Shown here: in pieces, positions 8,601-15,093 of the stretch
Layout: each line of letters begins with the position of its first letter
Position numbering within the stretch: the first letter of the stretch is position 1
Source: Myxococcales bacterium
Lineage (GTDB): Bacteria; Myxococcota; Polyangia; HGW-17; SLPX01
DNA length: 22,253 nucleotides
Assembly (NCBI GenBank): GCA_007131745.1
Contig: SLPX01000087.1
Span: 1 to 22,253 of the forward strand
Direction: 5' to 3'
Notes under the pieces: generated by a model
Seen by the model: only the letters and a program-made list of their open reading frames with translations
Database searches by the model: none
Told to the model about the DNA's origin: nothing
Program-made: the position numbers and the translations under genes

Positions 8601-9494
8601 CTCATCTTCTTCCGCGGTTGCGGGTTCTTCAGCCTTTTCTTCTTCCGCGGTTGCGGGTTCTTCAGCCTTTTCTTCTTCCGCGGTTGCGGGTTTTGCATCA
8701 TCGTCTTTTGCTAAAGACGCTTCCGATTCATGCTGAACTGTCAATTCTTCCGCTGCCTCGCTATCGCCAACCACTATGGCATCGTAAAAATCTTCGTCCA
8801 TTTCGATCATTGGTTCCAGAGGTTCTTCTTCCCTGCTCCTTTCCAGCAACCCGCTCAATTCTTCTCCTGCTATCCTGGTGGATTCATCACCGAAATCTCC
8901 TGAATCCAGATCTCTCCCTGCAGTTGCAGCTATCAGATCATCCATGGACTCGGCAATTCGCGTGGCCTGGTCCCCAAACCCATCATCTGCTGCATCGTCT
9001 CTTGCCGTAGCTGCTATGAGGTCATCCATGGAGTCGGCAATTCTGGTTGAATCCTCCTCAACCTCTATCCGCCGTTCTTCTTCCTCAATCGAACCGCCAA
9101 GAAGTTTTCCGAGAGCTTCTCCGCCGGTAAACAAATCATCCAATGCATCGTCCAAATCGGGAAGCCCCAACTCTTCATCGCTCGGAGCGGCGCCTCGCAT
9201 TCTTACCGGTGACCCGCCCTTCTTATCTTTCGGCACATCCGGCACTTTCGAAACAACCGGCTCTCCCACCACATCTGATATAGCCTTCCCTGTCTCCACC
9301 CTCTCTGTGACCGGTGCAGCAGACTGTTTTTTCTCTTCATCAACTACCGGTATATCCAAGTCCCAGTCGTCCACCGCTGATGACCACTCTTCCTCTGTTA
9401 TCTTGGATATATCCCCCCACTCACCTTTTCCATCCGGCAATGAGAATTTGCTTTCATCAGAGCCGTTTTTCTTGTTGTTATCCGACACCTTCAA
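2610..9494 (-). CDS. Giant acidic TPR protein with a degenerate M48-like C-terminal domain (giant 1)
   Basis: A protein of about 2294 residues with no signal peptide or membrane segment, so apparently cytoplasmic. In order: a strongly acidic, disordered N-terminus (1-500) holding three 28-residue-spaced TRIA motifs and an AEEP-type tandem repeat; helical TPR-like repeats (about 570-1470); a second acidic repeat with an EEDVVEG core (about 1490-1600); a second TPR block (about 1640-1980); and a globular domain (about 2040-2294). That last domain follows the M48 metallopeptidase pattern (IIIVGDSLL strand, then the helix that normally carries HExxH, then an ADRAGLL segment), but the zinc ligands are missing. 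TPR arrays bind partners, so a scaffold role is inferred. The start is TTG at 9494, or GTG at 9488 with better spacing from AAAGG. It lies 67 bases after its paralogue, probably in the same operon. No specific function can be assigned. Confidence 0.85.
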   Translation of the reverse strand: MKVSDNNKKNGSDESKFSLPDGKGEWGDISKITEEEWSSAVDDWDLDIPVVDEEKKQSAAPVTERVETGKAISDVVGEPVVSKVPDVPKDKKGGSPVRMRGAAPSDEELGLPDLDDALDDLFTGGEALGKLLGGSIEEEERRIEVEEDSTRIADSMDDLIAATARDDAADDGFGDQATRIAESMDDLIAATAGRDLDSGDFGDESTRIAGEELSGLLERSREEEPLEPMIEMDEDFYDAIVVGDSEAAEELTVQHESEASLAKDDDAKPATAEEEKAEEPATAEEEKAEEPATAEEDEAEEPATAEEEKAEEPAAMVEEKKAEEPATAEEDKAEEPAAMVEEKKAEEPATAEEDKAEEPTEKAETVQDAEGDDGDVLSIVSEISDELGGGEEEEIFGAKKAGVLPRPKETMDGILSGTDIKKFGSDMTTPLPTPAGLLGLEEFAEQGPDDLLQENGDAMLGSGLDGLWEGVDGFLKDGGGPGDGSGAVPEEITKGEDAVIRCFSFLGPVPEKRELEGLEPDSDSIAEPLFEKMNLEPRVPRYSGDILEEVESREEGVELDWPMVVDRLVEQLGGSEEQAEIAVLESATGQIMDLVMGRNDEGWSHYQESRNAGGMTGEEGWFLLRSQMNAQDWSGALGVCDDLVKFYGELDSSGVVLAQGLSAELSFWSMGDSSSARRKFEKLESYEDGKIWAGLGKLDVDIADGDLEAYAGDLINLSGRMSLDRAGAELLFMSGRVHLVLGQFEPALESWEKCLQADAEKRWELKRWAQRACHLALYVLGRWREAGSCLERFAEFAEDERESGVTATLLAEHYGNRLKDYDTAVLWAERARKSCLNDVPVSLERFYSYLLEKTGRQDDLVQMLRAGADREEDPKTRGAKLYALAFELERNQGDSAEARKVYLEALANNPEIKAALNGVGRTFCADKDLKAELEWRTSMEKDPDVSAYLYLRRYLLESESGDNDSDGVKNESGVAALVAACEHSSSNSAVLWEIARSSLLTSETKMDCLKKAISADLSPIGEAAFVFWLAASAEDPGLVKDDTSWWRRLWDTEEGARAARSRVAFGSPAEPGFSERYEKILESEAEELESARSVWALCRSASIALARGETALAEKRFSRAMESGVNMPEPFWGVVRIAGKRGDWERVNDALLERLAGLDLGSTETLVAQIRRAVLQEYQMDAPAESGEAYASALQGTGENRFLRRSYYRLLLREGDVRQASEEMEHLVLGEGQGGDVDPSILLKLGALMEWADRLYKACELYGKVPWKSPLLTIAQEELYLESGNWPVLAEEALAALQSADTAGDPEGKVRAYEKLARIDRDGRNEEFSSMMSYSSILDLRHQHYQAQRELEIYSAANKRWEDLLRVYGKLAETKAYKGERQAYLIARALLASRMMRKETCYESFFEAASEEPVRLFVLRYLDDYARKTGDLELLARCCDKYSGVFGDDGVISSIGHMQAGECRFRMIDAMKKDLAEAFKERAEKEADTEEDVVEGGLVGEEEDVVEGETVGEEEDVVEGGLVGEEEDVVEGELVGDEEDVVEGGLVGEEEDLVEGELVGDEGDEVEGELVGEEEDVVEGELVGEEEDLVEGETVGEEGEEVEVEDRGADDENKDGEETRLKLDDLKRRACSGFSNALALYEHNLSAALQWRFLALDFGDWSSVVDAIEGESRASTVPERQAESLVLGGIIAWEKMQDAERAAGFFNTALERDSENKEAFLWLAEIYRKNSDYPALAELLKKRLAVEDSAVFKVRRLWELSDILHSKLGLPEEAKNNLQELLRIKPDHSDALELIAGIYESDGQWEDAAEVLMRWGRVERDREKLVDIYWRLGVIFDEALDDPKKSAVAFSRVINLDKNHLPALNRLADIHEKLEEWKAAMVVTGRIAQMEDDPSEKIRQYIRLANILEHGYKDIRRAREALRRALSVNSADLSAIEKMAEFHRRREDTSSMMVHLDQSAAVMRGFLEKDPFDVGAFKGLERIFLLRRHGPMAWWCSKVLTALGEAGEQTPEALMKSGFDGRMPAERLVDTEIDDYIFPRAVPGGLRQVFKILGDSLWKYYKSDIKKYGLGRAHRLHGTTHEARHLADGLASSLGVPGYELYRCDKHPGLLIVEPGDPPIIIVGDSLLDGAKAPELEFLLARSMKLIQSRLVIPALLTGEDLAVLVAAVVRQYLPQHEVLNLDPKALAEATHRVSKMLSKRLKEELMPYAYECSNETLDFKKTGLLVRHGADRAGLLCCGSVDAALTVLRKIAGRLEVPPQKKLLKNSMRGVEEIEDLLRFIPSMSHMAIREKI
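4705..5030 (-). repeat. 36-base coding tandem repeat, about nine copies, inside giant 1
   Basis: The 10-mer GCCTTCAACC (plus strand) recurs at 4719, 4755, 4791, 4827, 4863, 4899, 4935, 4971 and 5007, exactly every 36 bases. Each unit encodes twelve residues with an EEDVVEG core followed by a variable pair and VG(E/D). Copies differ at single bases (for example ELVG, GLVG, ETVG), so the array is old enough to have diverged or is kept in frame by selection. It forms an acidic spacer between the two TPR blocks. Confidence 0.93.
8419..8690 (-). repeat. 33/36-base coding tandem repeat, eight copies, inside giant 1
   Basis: The plus-strand motif GGTTCTTCAGCC starts at 8419, 8452, 8488, 8521, 8557, 8590, 8623 and 8656, giving spacings of 33, 36, 33, 36, 33, 33 and 33 bases. 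Two unit types alternate in the downstream part: an 11-residue type (EPATAEE plus E/D-K/E-AE) and a 12-residue type containing AAMVEEKK. All spacings keep frame. The encoded stretch is Glu/Ala-rich and charged, near residues 268-359. Confidence 0.93.
8865..9053 (-). repeat. Three-copy 28-residue (84-base) repeat with a [ST]TRIA motif, inside giant 1
   Basis: The motif Thr-Arg-Ile-Ala occurs with its threonine at residues 150, 178 and 206, exactly 28 residues apart. The first two copies continue as (D/E)SMDDLIAATA; the third diverges after TRIAGEEL. Each threonine sits in an acidic context (EEDSTRI, GDQATRI, GDESTRI). The spacers between copies differ, so the conserved part is the motif and the short helix-like segment after it. 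This resembles kinase-target motifs in myxobacterial proteins (inference). Confidence 0.85.
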
Positions 9495-9525
9495 TTACCT
9501 TTCGGCAAAACAAGCATTTTTTCCT

Positions 9526-9540
9526 GATCTCAATGAGATC
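9526..9540. promoter_or_regulatory. 15-base perfect dyad ahead of giant 1
   Basis: GATCTCAATGAGATC has seven-base arms around a single central base. It lies in the 67-base gap between the two giant genes, about 32 bases upstream of the giant 1 start. No T-run follows it on the minus strand (AGGAAAAAAT follows), so it is not a standard terminator. It could be an operator or an mRNA leader hairpin. A comparable dyad lies ahead of the paralogue. Confidence 0.4.
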
Positions 9541-9561
9541 CTTTGGGGTTTTTCTATAGCC

Positions 9562-12500
9562 TTACTTTCTTTCAGTCGAAATTAACTCTCTTCTTACAAC
9601 CAGCAGTTCATTCGAAACAGCAAAATAAAGCATATCCTTCACATCTTCATGGTCGGCAACATAAACAACCGGATCCGCCAATTCGCTCCATTCAGACCCT
9701 TCCCGTCCTCCGGCATCAAGACAAGCTCTCGTCAAATCACGTGAAAACGCCAACCCGGTACGAATACATGTCTGTTTAACACCGTTCAACCACTCGGCGA
9801 TTGATTCACCTGACTTTGCAAAGACCTCCGCCGGCAAGTTCAGAGCCTTTCGATTACCCCAACCAAGAGCTTTCTTGATACTCTTTCCGAGAGGTGCCAG
9901 TTCGGCCACGGGGTACCGGGGAGAAAAACCGGAATACCCTTCACTTGCAGCTGCTTCAAATATCCGCTCAACTTCTTCATCGCTCCGACTCAAAAGAAGC
10001 GACACGCCCAAACGGGCCGCCGCAATCTCCTTGCCGAACAAGTAGAGTTCCCCGGAAGTCAGCCCATCTTCGCGCACCGTCAATTCTTCTCCAACCAGAA
10101 CTACAGGTTCCGGTAAAATCAATACCTTGAACCTTGCAGGCTCTTTGGGCCAAAGATAGCATTCAACAGGCTTAACACCGAAAGAACTCATCGCTGATGC
10201 AATATCTCGGGCTGCTCCTTTCAGGCTCCTTGAGTCCAACCGATTCGATCGGTCGACGCCGTAGACGGACAAATCTTCATGGTAGATTTTTTGTACCGGG
10301 TCCCTCATGGCACACCAAAGACCCCAAACTCCCTCACTGTAGACTGCCTGGTGGCAAAGGTGTTCCTTCCACACCCTCTCCTCCATGGCTGAGACGGTCT
10401 CTTTTCCAGTTGTATTTTGAAGCCCACCGAATTTCTCTTTCTCTTCGCTTGTAAGACCATCGAACAACCGAAGCGCTGAAAGAGCAAAAAACTCACCGTC
10501 ACACTCCCCCTCCATGCCCCTTATTCTGCTTAAGTTCCTGTATATCCGAATGTCGGAAGGTGCATCCGATATCGAAGAAATATTGTCCTGCAATGCATTC
10601 GAGAGAAGTTTTTGCAACGCCTCTTTATCTTTGAGTCGCTCGTAGCTCTCGGCCAAACGTTCTACAACGACGATATCCAGGGGGGATAAACGCCTGGCCC
10701 GTAACAAGGTTTCATCCGCCTTTTTCTCACTTGCCATCAGTTCCCTGTAAAACCTCGCTTTTCTGCGGAGAACGATCGTTTTTTCGTGTTTGGATTCAGC
10801 CGCTTCCTCGAGCTTTTCAAATATCTTCTCAGCCTTGTCCCATTTTCGCTGTCTCACATAAAAAGCAAGCATCATCTCCCGGTCATCAGATTCCGGTTCA
10901 TCCCCTACAGCCTCTTCAAGCAATTTTCCGGCCCTTTCCGGATCCATTCTTCTCCTTTCAAGGATTTCGGCAAGAAGCATCAGTGCGTCTCGTTTACGAG
11001 CCCGTTCGACGTCTCCTTCGCAAACCATTTGCAGCAATTCCTCAGCCTTCTCATCGTCGCCGTCAGCGGCATACAATCGGGCCAGATCCGTCATTGCCCT
11101 GATTTCCCCAGGATCGACTCTCAAAGCACGATGAAAATCCTCTGCTGCATTTCTTTTCGAACCCAACTTTTCCAGTTGCAAGTTCGCCCTCTTCAAATAT
11201 ATCTCCGTCTCTTCGAGATCATCCTTTCTCACTGCAAGCCTGTGAGTCAGCAACTTGCAAAGTCCTTCCCAATCCCGTTCAGCTTCCAGCAACTCGGCCA
11301 TCATCTTGTAAGCAACTTCGTGTTCCGGCTGAATGGCCAACACGTTTTCAAGTACCCGCCTCGCAAGTCCGTTATTACCGGAATCCATGTAGAGCTTCGC
11401 TGCTTCCATGAAAGCCTCGGAAGCCGTTTCCGGATCTTTGCAAAGCGTTCCCAGCGTGTATGAACCATCCGCGAGCGCGGATGCATCCCCTGCTTTCCGA
11501 GCCAACTCCACGGCAACAAGTGCCGCTCCATAGTGTTCGGGGCTATTTTCAAGAATCTTCTCGATTATCTCCCCTGCCTTCAATAGACTGCCCTCTTTAA
11601 GTAAGCTCAATGCCGCGGCAAAAAGCCAAGGAGTGTCTTCTTTCTTTTCGGAATGCTCTTGGAGAAAACCGCAGTCAACCGATGAATCACCGATTCCAAG
11701 CACAAAGGAAGCCAGCCGCCCCAATTCAGTTTTCAACGGCGGTTCATCCCGATCCGACCGTTCGCTGTTAAATGCTTCATGTACAGAGGTTCTCAGACGA
11801 AGACCGTCACCGAGCGAGGAAGAGACTTCTTCAGCAAGACTTGTCGCTGCTTTGCAATAATCTACAATGTTTTTGTCTCTGACCGCACGACGCATGGACG
11901 CCCATTCAATCATGTTCGATTTTATTTGATCCGGTTCATCCCCTGGCTGGACATCGTTTTCACCACCACGTTCTCCGAAACGAAGACCCTGCCACTTTTC
12001 CATGGCTTCATCGGGCTGTGCCAAGGCCAATTCCTGCGCCCAAGCAAGCAATTCAAGAACCTCGCGACGCCACGCTCTCCACGTGGGCGAATCGTCCGGC
12101 TGATCTTGAATGGCTGACAAATGTTCATCCAGTATTTCACATAGCTGTGGCCAGTTCTCCCCCGCTATTGTACGAAGAACCAATTTTTCGGTTATCACAC
12201 GGTTTGAAACAAGCAGGCTGAAAGCCCTTTTCAGGCAATCATTCCCCCGTTCAACTCCTTCCGGATCCCCACCGCTCTCGTAGAAAGAAGCCGCCAAGGA
12301 CAACAATTCAGCACGAACCGCTTCATCAACAGCGTTTTCAGCATCCCTTTCCAGCAAGGCCGCCAATTCTTGATCGCCGGATTGTGATTCATCCTCCACC
12401 TTGTCGACACCCCCGGCGCCTCTTCTCAAAACCCTTGCAATCAACAGCGGAGCAGAAAAACTCTCGGGAAACTTTTCCGAAACTTCTTCATACATCTTGA

Positions 12501-14898
12501 GCGCTTCGTTGTCCCTGCCCAACCTGAGTTCCAGAATCTCTCCCTTTTGAATCAAAAGTCTTTCTATCCGGCTTTCATCCATGCTCCTGGAAGCTTCTTC
12601 TTCATAGTAGTCCGCCAAGCCGCGCCAATCTTCGGTTTCTATCAACAAGTCTTCCAGCATAACCCCCGCGGTCGCGTGATCAGGCTCGGCTTCTCTTGCT
12701 TTCCGTAAACGGGTTTTCGCTGCCTGGGTGTTGTTTTCCCTGAATCTACTAAGCAGGGCCGAAAAAAACAACAGATCCGCCTGTTTTTCAGGATCCACAT
12801 AGATTTCCGCCGAATCCTCAAGCAATTGAGCGGCACGGCCCCACCCACCAGCGCGGGCCCAGGCATCAGCGAGTCGCAACCTGTTGAACGCAATTGCAGA
12901 ATCGCTTTGAACCATCTGTTCCAGAGCCCATATCTCGCTTTCGGATTGCGAAAGGTATACCCGGGAAATATCCGCCAACACTTCGAGGCATCGAAGTTTT
13001 TCCGCTCCTTCAACCGTTTCCGAACGTTCTTTCATGTGAGCGGCAAGCTCGTCCCATCGGCCCAACCGTCCCAATATTTCCTCGAGCAAGTATGCAGCGG
13101 ATTCGCTGCACACACCAAGGGCTGACGCCTCCCTGCAACAATCCGCGGCTTTCTCGATCAATGCTTTTCGATCAATTGCTGGTATATTCTCCGGCTCGCT
13201 CTCTCTGTCTACGGTTTCACCCTCCTCGTCATCCACCCCGTCTGTCTCTTCAAGACTGTCGACAACCTCCATCCACAAGTTGGCTTCTACGGACAGTAAA
13301 GCGGCTCGATGGTCTTTTGTTTTTTCCCCACCGCAGGTTTCCGATTCCAAGAACTTCCTGAGTTCTGCAAGCACACCGGCAATTTCAGCGGGATCGCCTT
13401 TTTCAAGGGCCGCCGATTCACGGGTCAGCAAAACCGGCAAATGATCCGAATGATTTTCCCACAACTCTTCCAAGACTTTTTGAGCGGATTCATGATCGCC
13501 GGCAAACCGCAGAGCCAGGTGCTGTTCATATCTCAATGCAGCCTGCTCTTCAGGAGCCAAGTCTTCCTGAAGACATCTTTCCAGCAATTCACTCAGCTCG
13601 TTCCACCGCTTGTCCACCCATGCCAATACAATCAGGTCCGACCTGACCAGCGTCAGGTCTTTCAAGGCAGCGTCCCAAATCGGACGAAGAGCGTCCCATG
13701 CAAGCCCGACGGAGCCCAGTCGTCGATAGCCTATACCGGCTTGCTGCCTTCGATATGCTATGGACTCTTCGATTCTACCCTCGTCTTCGGCTCGTTCAGC
13801 CCTGATGCCCAGGACCTCGAAAAGATGTTCGAAACGTTCATCAGCCACCGCAATGCGCCCAAGGTCCCACAACACACTTTCCGCGTCATTCGCATGGTCC
13901 AGCGCCTTCAGAAGAATCGCCCGCCTCTCCTCGTAATCTGAGCTTCCCGTTTCACCCATGATCCGGGCCAGGTTTTGCAAAATGACCGCCTTCCTTGTGG
14001 ATTCTCCTATCACATCAGCGTGCTTTCCGATTATTTTCACCAATTCATCCATGTTCCCCTCGGATGCAAGTATCCTCTCGAGCGCCATAATCGGATCCGG
14101 CAAGTCCGGAACAAGCTCGTGTGCCTTGAAATATGCATCGCGCGCTAAATCATCGTGTTTCAAGTTGCTTTCATAAATCCGTCCTTTCTCCAACCATATA
14201 TCGGCTTTTCTCTGATTATCATCAGTCAGCTTGATCTCTGCATCCAGGAGCTTGATGACATTTTCCCACCTGCCCCGCTCCGCCAGTATCCTCCTGACGG
14301 CCCAAAGATTGGGAAACAGCCCCGGGCTCAACTTCATCGCCCGTGCATAAGCCTTTCCCGCCTCCGCGTTGTTCAGCTTGCGGCTTTCCAGAATCTCACC
14401 TGCCTCGTACTGAAGAAAAGCCTTGAACTTGTTGTCCGGAGAGCTTGTTTCCTCCTCGTTCAGCCTTTGGAGTACAAAATCCCAGCGATCCCCGGCCGAC
14501 AGTTTTATCGCATCTTCCAGCAGACCCCGCCCAGGTTCTTCTTCTTCGCAAACCCCTATTCCAGGCATCGGGGGCATGGGAGGCATGGGGGGCTTGGGAG
14601 GCGTGGAGGGCATGGAGGGCTTGGGAGGCGTGGAGGGTTTGGCTGAAGACTGAGCCGACTGCGAAGGAACCTCGGGAATCGAACCGGAAGCTTCTGCAGG
14701 TGGTTCAGCAAGCAAGGGTTCGGCCTCCGCCTCATACTGGATTTCAGACATGTCGAATTCCACGTCATCATCCTCGGCTTGAGCGGATTCGCCCTCCGCC
14801 CCATCCTCGGGTATATTCTCTACGGAAGCTCCTTCACGATCATCGGGTTTCGAATCAACCCGAGATTCATTCGTGCCATTGTTTTCTTCTTCTTTCAC
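9562..14898 (-). CDS. Giant TPR protein, paralogue of giant 1 at its C-terminus (giant 2)
   Basis: A 1778-residue protein with no signal peptide. An acidic N-terminus (1-85) is followed by a Pro/Met-rich linker (87-113), then a long run of TPR-like helical pairs (about 120-1500) with typical signatures such as GKAYARAMKLSPG and RKAREAEPDHATAG. The C-terminal domain (about 1510-1778) aligns by eye with that of giant 1: IYHEDLSVYGVDR matches YYKSDIKKYGLGR, and VVLVGEEL matches IIIVGDSL. In the helix where M48 peptidases carry HExxH it reads GKEIAAARLG: the Glu remains but both His are gone, so catalysis is unlikely. The start is a GTG; an in-frame stop upstream and no better start support it. 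It is followed after 67 bases by giant 1. A scaffold for a multiprotein assembly is the most likely role, but this is inference. Confidence 0.85.
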   Translation of the reverse strand: MKEEENNGTNESRVDSKPDDREGASVENIPEDGAEGESAQAEDDDVEFDMSEIQYEAEAEPLLAEPPAEASGSIPEVPSQSAQSSAKPSTPPKPSMPSTPPKPPMPPMPPMPGIGVCEEEEPGRGLLEDAIKLSAGDRWDFVLQRLNEEETSSPDNKFKAFLQYEAGEILESRKLNNAEAGKAYARAMKLSPGLFPNLWAVRRILAERGRWENVIKLLDAEIKLTDDNQRKADIWLEKGRIYESNLKHDDLARDAYFKAHELVPDLPDPIMALERILASEGNMDELVKIIGKHADVIGESTRKAVILQNLARIMGETGSSDYEERRAILLKALDHANDAESVLWDLGRIAVADERFEHLFEVLGIRAERAEDEGRIEESIAYRRQQAGIGYRRLGSVGLAWDALRPIWDAALKDLTLVRSDLIVLAWVDKRWNELSELLERCLQEDLAPEEQAALRYEQHLALRFAGDHESAQKVLEELWENHSDHLPVLLTRESAALEKGDPAEIAGVLAELRKFLESETCGGEKTKDHRAALLSVEANLWMEVVDSLEETDGVDDEEGETVDRESEPENIPAIDRKALIEKAADCCREASALGVCSESAAYLLEEILGRLGRWDELAAHMKERSETVEGAEKLRCLEVLADISRVYLSQSESEIWALEQMVQSDSAIAFNRLRLADAWARAGGWGRAAQLLEDSAEIYVDPEKQADLLFFSALLSRFRENNTQAAKTRLRKAREAEPDHATAGVMLEDLLIETEDWRGLADYYEEEASRSMDESRIERLLIQKGEILELRLGRDNEALKMYEEVSEKFPESFSAPLLIARVLRRGAGGVDKVEDESQSGDQELAALLERDAENAVDEAVRAELLSLAASFYESGGDPEGVERGNDCLKRAFSLLVSNRVITEKLVLRTIAGENWPQLCEILDEHLSAIQDQPDDSPTWRAWRREVLELLAWAQELALAQPDEAMEKWQGLRFGERGGENDVQPGDEPDQIKSNMIEWASMRRAVRDKNIVDYCKAATSLAEEVSSSLGDGLRLRTSVHEAFNSERSDRDEPPLKTELGRLASFVLGIGDSSVDCGFLQEHSEKKEDTPWLFAAALSLLKEGSLLKAGEIIEKILENSPEHYGAALVAVELARKAGDASALADGSYTLGTLCKDPETASEAFMEAAKLYMDSGNNGLARRVLENVLAIQPEHEVAYKMMAELLEAERDWEGLCKLLTHRLAVRKDDLEETEIYLKRANLQLEKLGSKRNAAEDFHRALRVDPGEIRAMTDLARLYAADGDDEKAEELLQMVCEGDVERARKRDALMLLAEILERRRMDPERAGKLLEEAVGDEPESDDREMMLAFYVRQRKWDKAEKIFEKLEEAAESKHEKTIVLRRKARFYRELMASEKKADETLLRARRLSPLDIVVVERLAESYERLKDKEALQKLLSNALQDNISSISDAPSDIRIYRNLSRIRGMEGECDGEFFALSALRLFDGLTSEEKEKFGGLQNTTGKETVSAMEERVWKEHLCHQAVYSEGVWGLWCAMRDPVQKIYHEDLSVYGVDRSNRLDSRSLKGAARDIASAMSSFGVKPVECYLWPKEPARFKVLILPEPVVLVGEELTVREDGLTSGELYLFGKEIAAARLGVSLLLSRSDEEVERIFEAAASEGYSGFSPRYPVAELAPLGKSIKKALGWGNRKALNLPAEVFAKSGESIAEWLNGVKQTCIRTGLAFSRDLTRACLDAGGREGSEWSELADPVVYVADHEDVKDMLYFAVSNELLVVRRELISTERK
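14560..14640 (-). repeat. Pro/Met-rich linker coding repeat; G-run-rich on the plus strand
   Basis: Residues 87-113 of giant 2 consist of repeated PKP, STPP and MPPMPP units. The plus strand here is a run of G-tracts (GGGGG, GGGAGG, GGGGGG and similar) separated by two to four bases, a composition able to form G-quadruplexes on the template strand. The repeat is short and imperfect. It marks the boundary between the disordered N-terminus and the TPR region. Confidence 0.75.
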
Positions 14899-14923
14899 TT
14901 CTTCAACCCCGGAGATCGGTTAC

Positions 14924-14940
14924 TTGCCGCAATGCGGCAA
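14924..14940. promoter_or_regulatory. 17-base perfect dyad ahead of giant 2
   Basis: TTGCCGCAATGCGGCAA has eight-base arms around one central base and lies about 26 bases upstream of the giant 2 GTG. On the minus strand GTAACC follows rather than a T-run, which argues against a terminator. The half-site ATGCGGCA recurs at 15048-15055 in the same intergenic gap. An operator for a dimeric repressor, or a leader hairpin limiting translation, would both fit. Confidence 0.45.
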
Positions 14941-14980
14941 CTAATAGTCCAAATACAAAAAACCAGCTGCAATTCAAGGA

Positions 14981-15009
14981 CCTTACCTGAGCCTTCGGCA
15001 GAGTGTCAA
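14981..15009 (-). promoter_or_regulatory. Candidate promoter for the giant TPR genes
   Basis: On the minus strand a perfect TTGACA (plus coordinates 15009 down to 15004) is followed after 17 bases by GTAAGG (14986-14981), a poor -10. It lies in the 195-base gap between the lipoprotein stop and the giant 2 start, upstream of the 17-base dyad. The exact -35 and the location are the only support. Confidence 0.3.
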
Positions 15010-15058
15010 CATGAACACGATGACAGCGAGGTCAATCATACGGAAGCATGCGGCATGG

Positions 15059-15080
15059 TCGAAAATTACGTACTTTTCGA
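15059..15080. promoter_or_regulatory. 22-base near-perfect palindrome downstream of the lipoprotein gene
   Basis: Arms TCGAAAATTAC (15059-15069) and GTACTTTTCGA (15070-15080) match at ten of eleven positions, centred on TACGTA. It begins 14 bases past the lipoprotein stop. The stem is AT-rich and lacks a trailing T-run beyond its own arm, so an operator-type site is at least as likely as a terminator. A smaller dyad, CATGC-G-GCATG, lies next to it at 15047-15057. Confidence 0.35.
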
Positions 15081-15093
15081 ATCGGCGAAGAAC

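Noticed and set aside
4705..8690. Tandem repeats as a CRISPR array
   Set aside because: Units are contiguous without unique spacers, all periods are multiples of three, and they lie in frame within one long coding region.
8416..9585. Long Ser/Pro-rich open frames on the plus strand opposite giant 1
   Set aside because: They are reverse-strand shadows of Glu-rich codons (GAA/GAG read as TTC/CTC/TCT) with repetitive low-complexity translation and no ribosome-binding sites.
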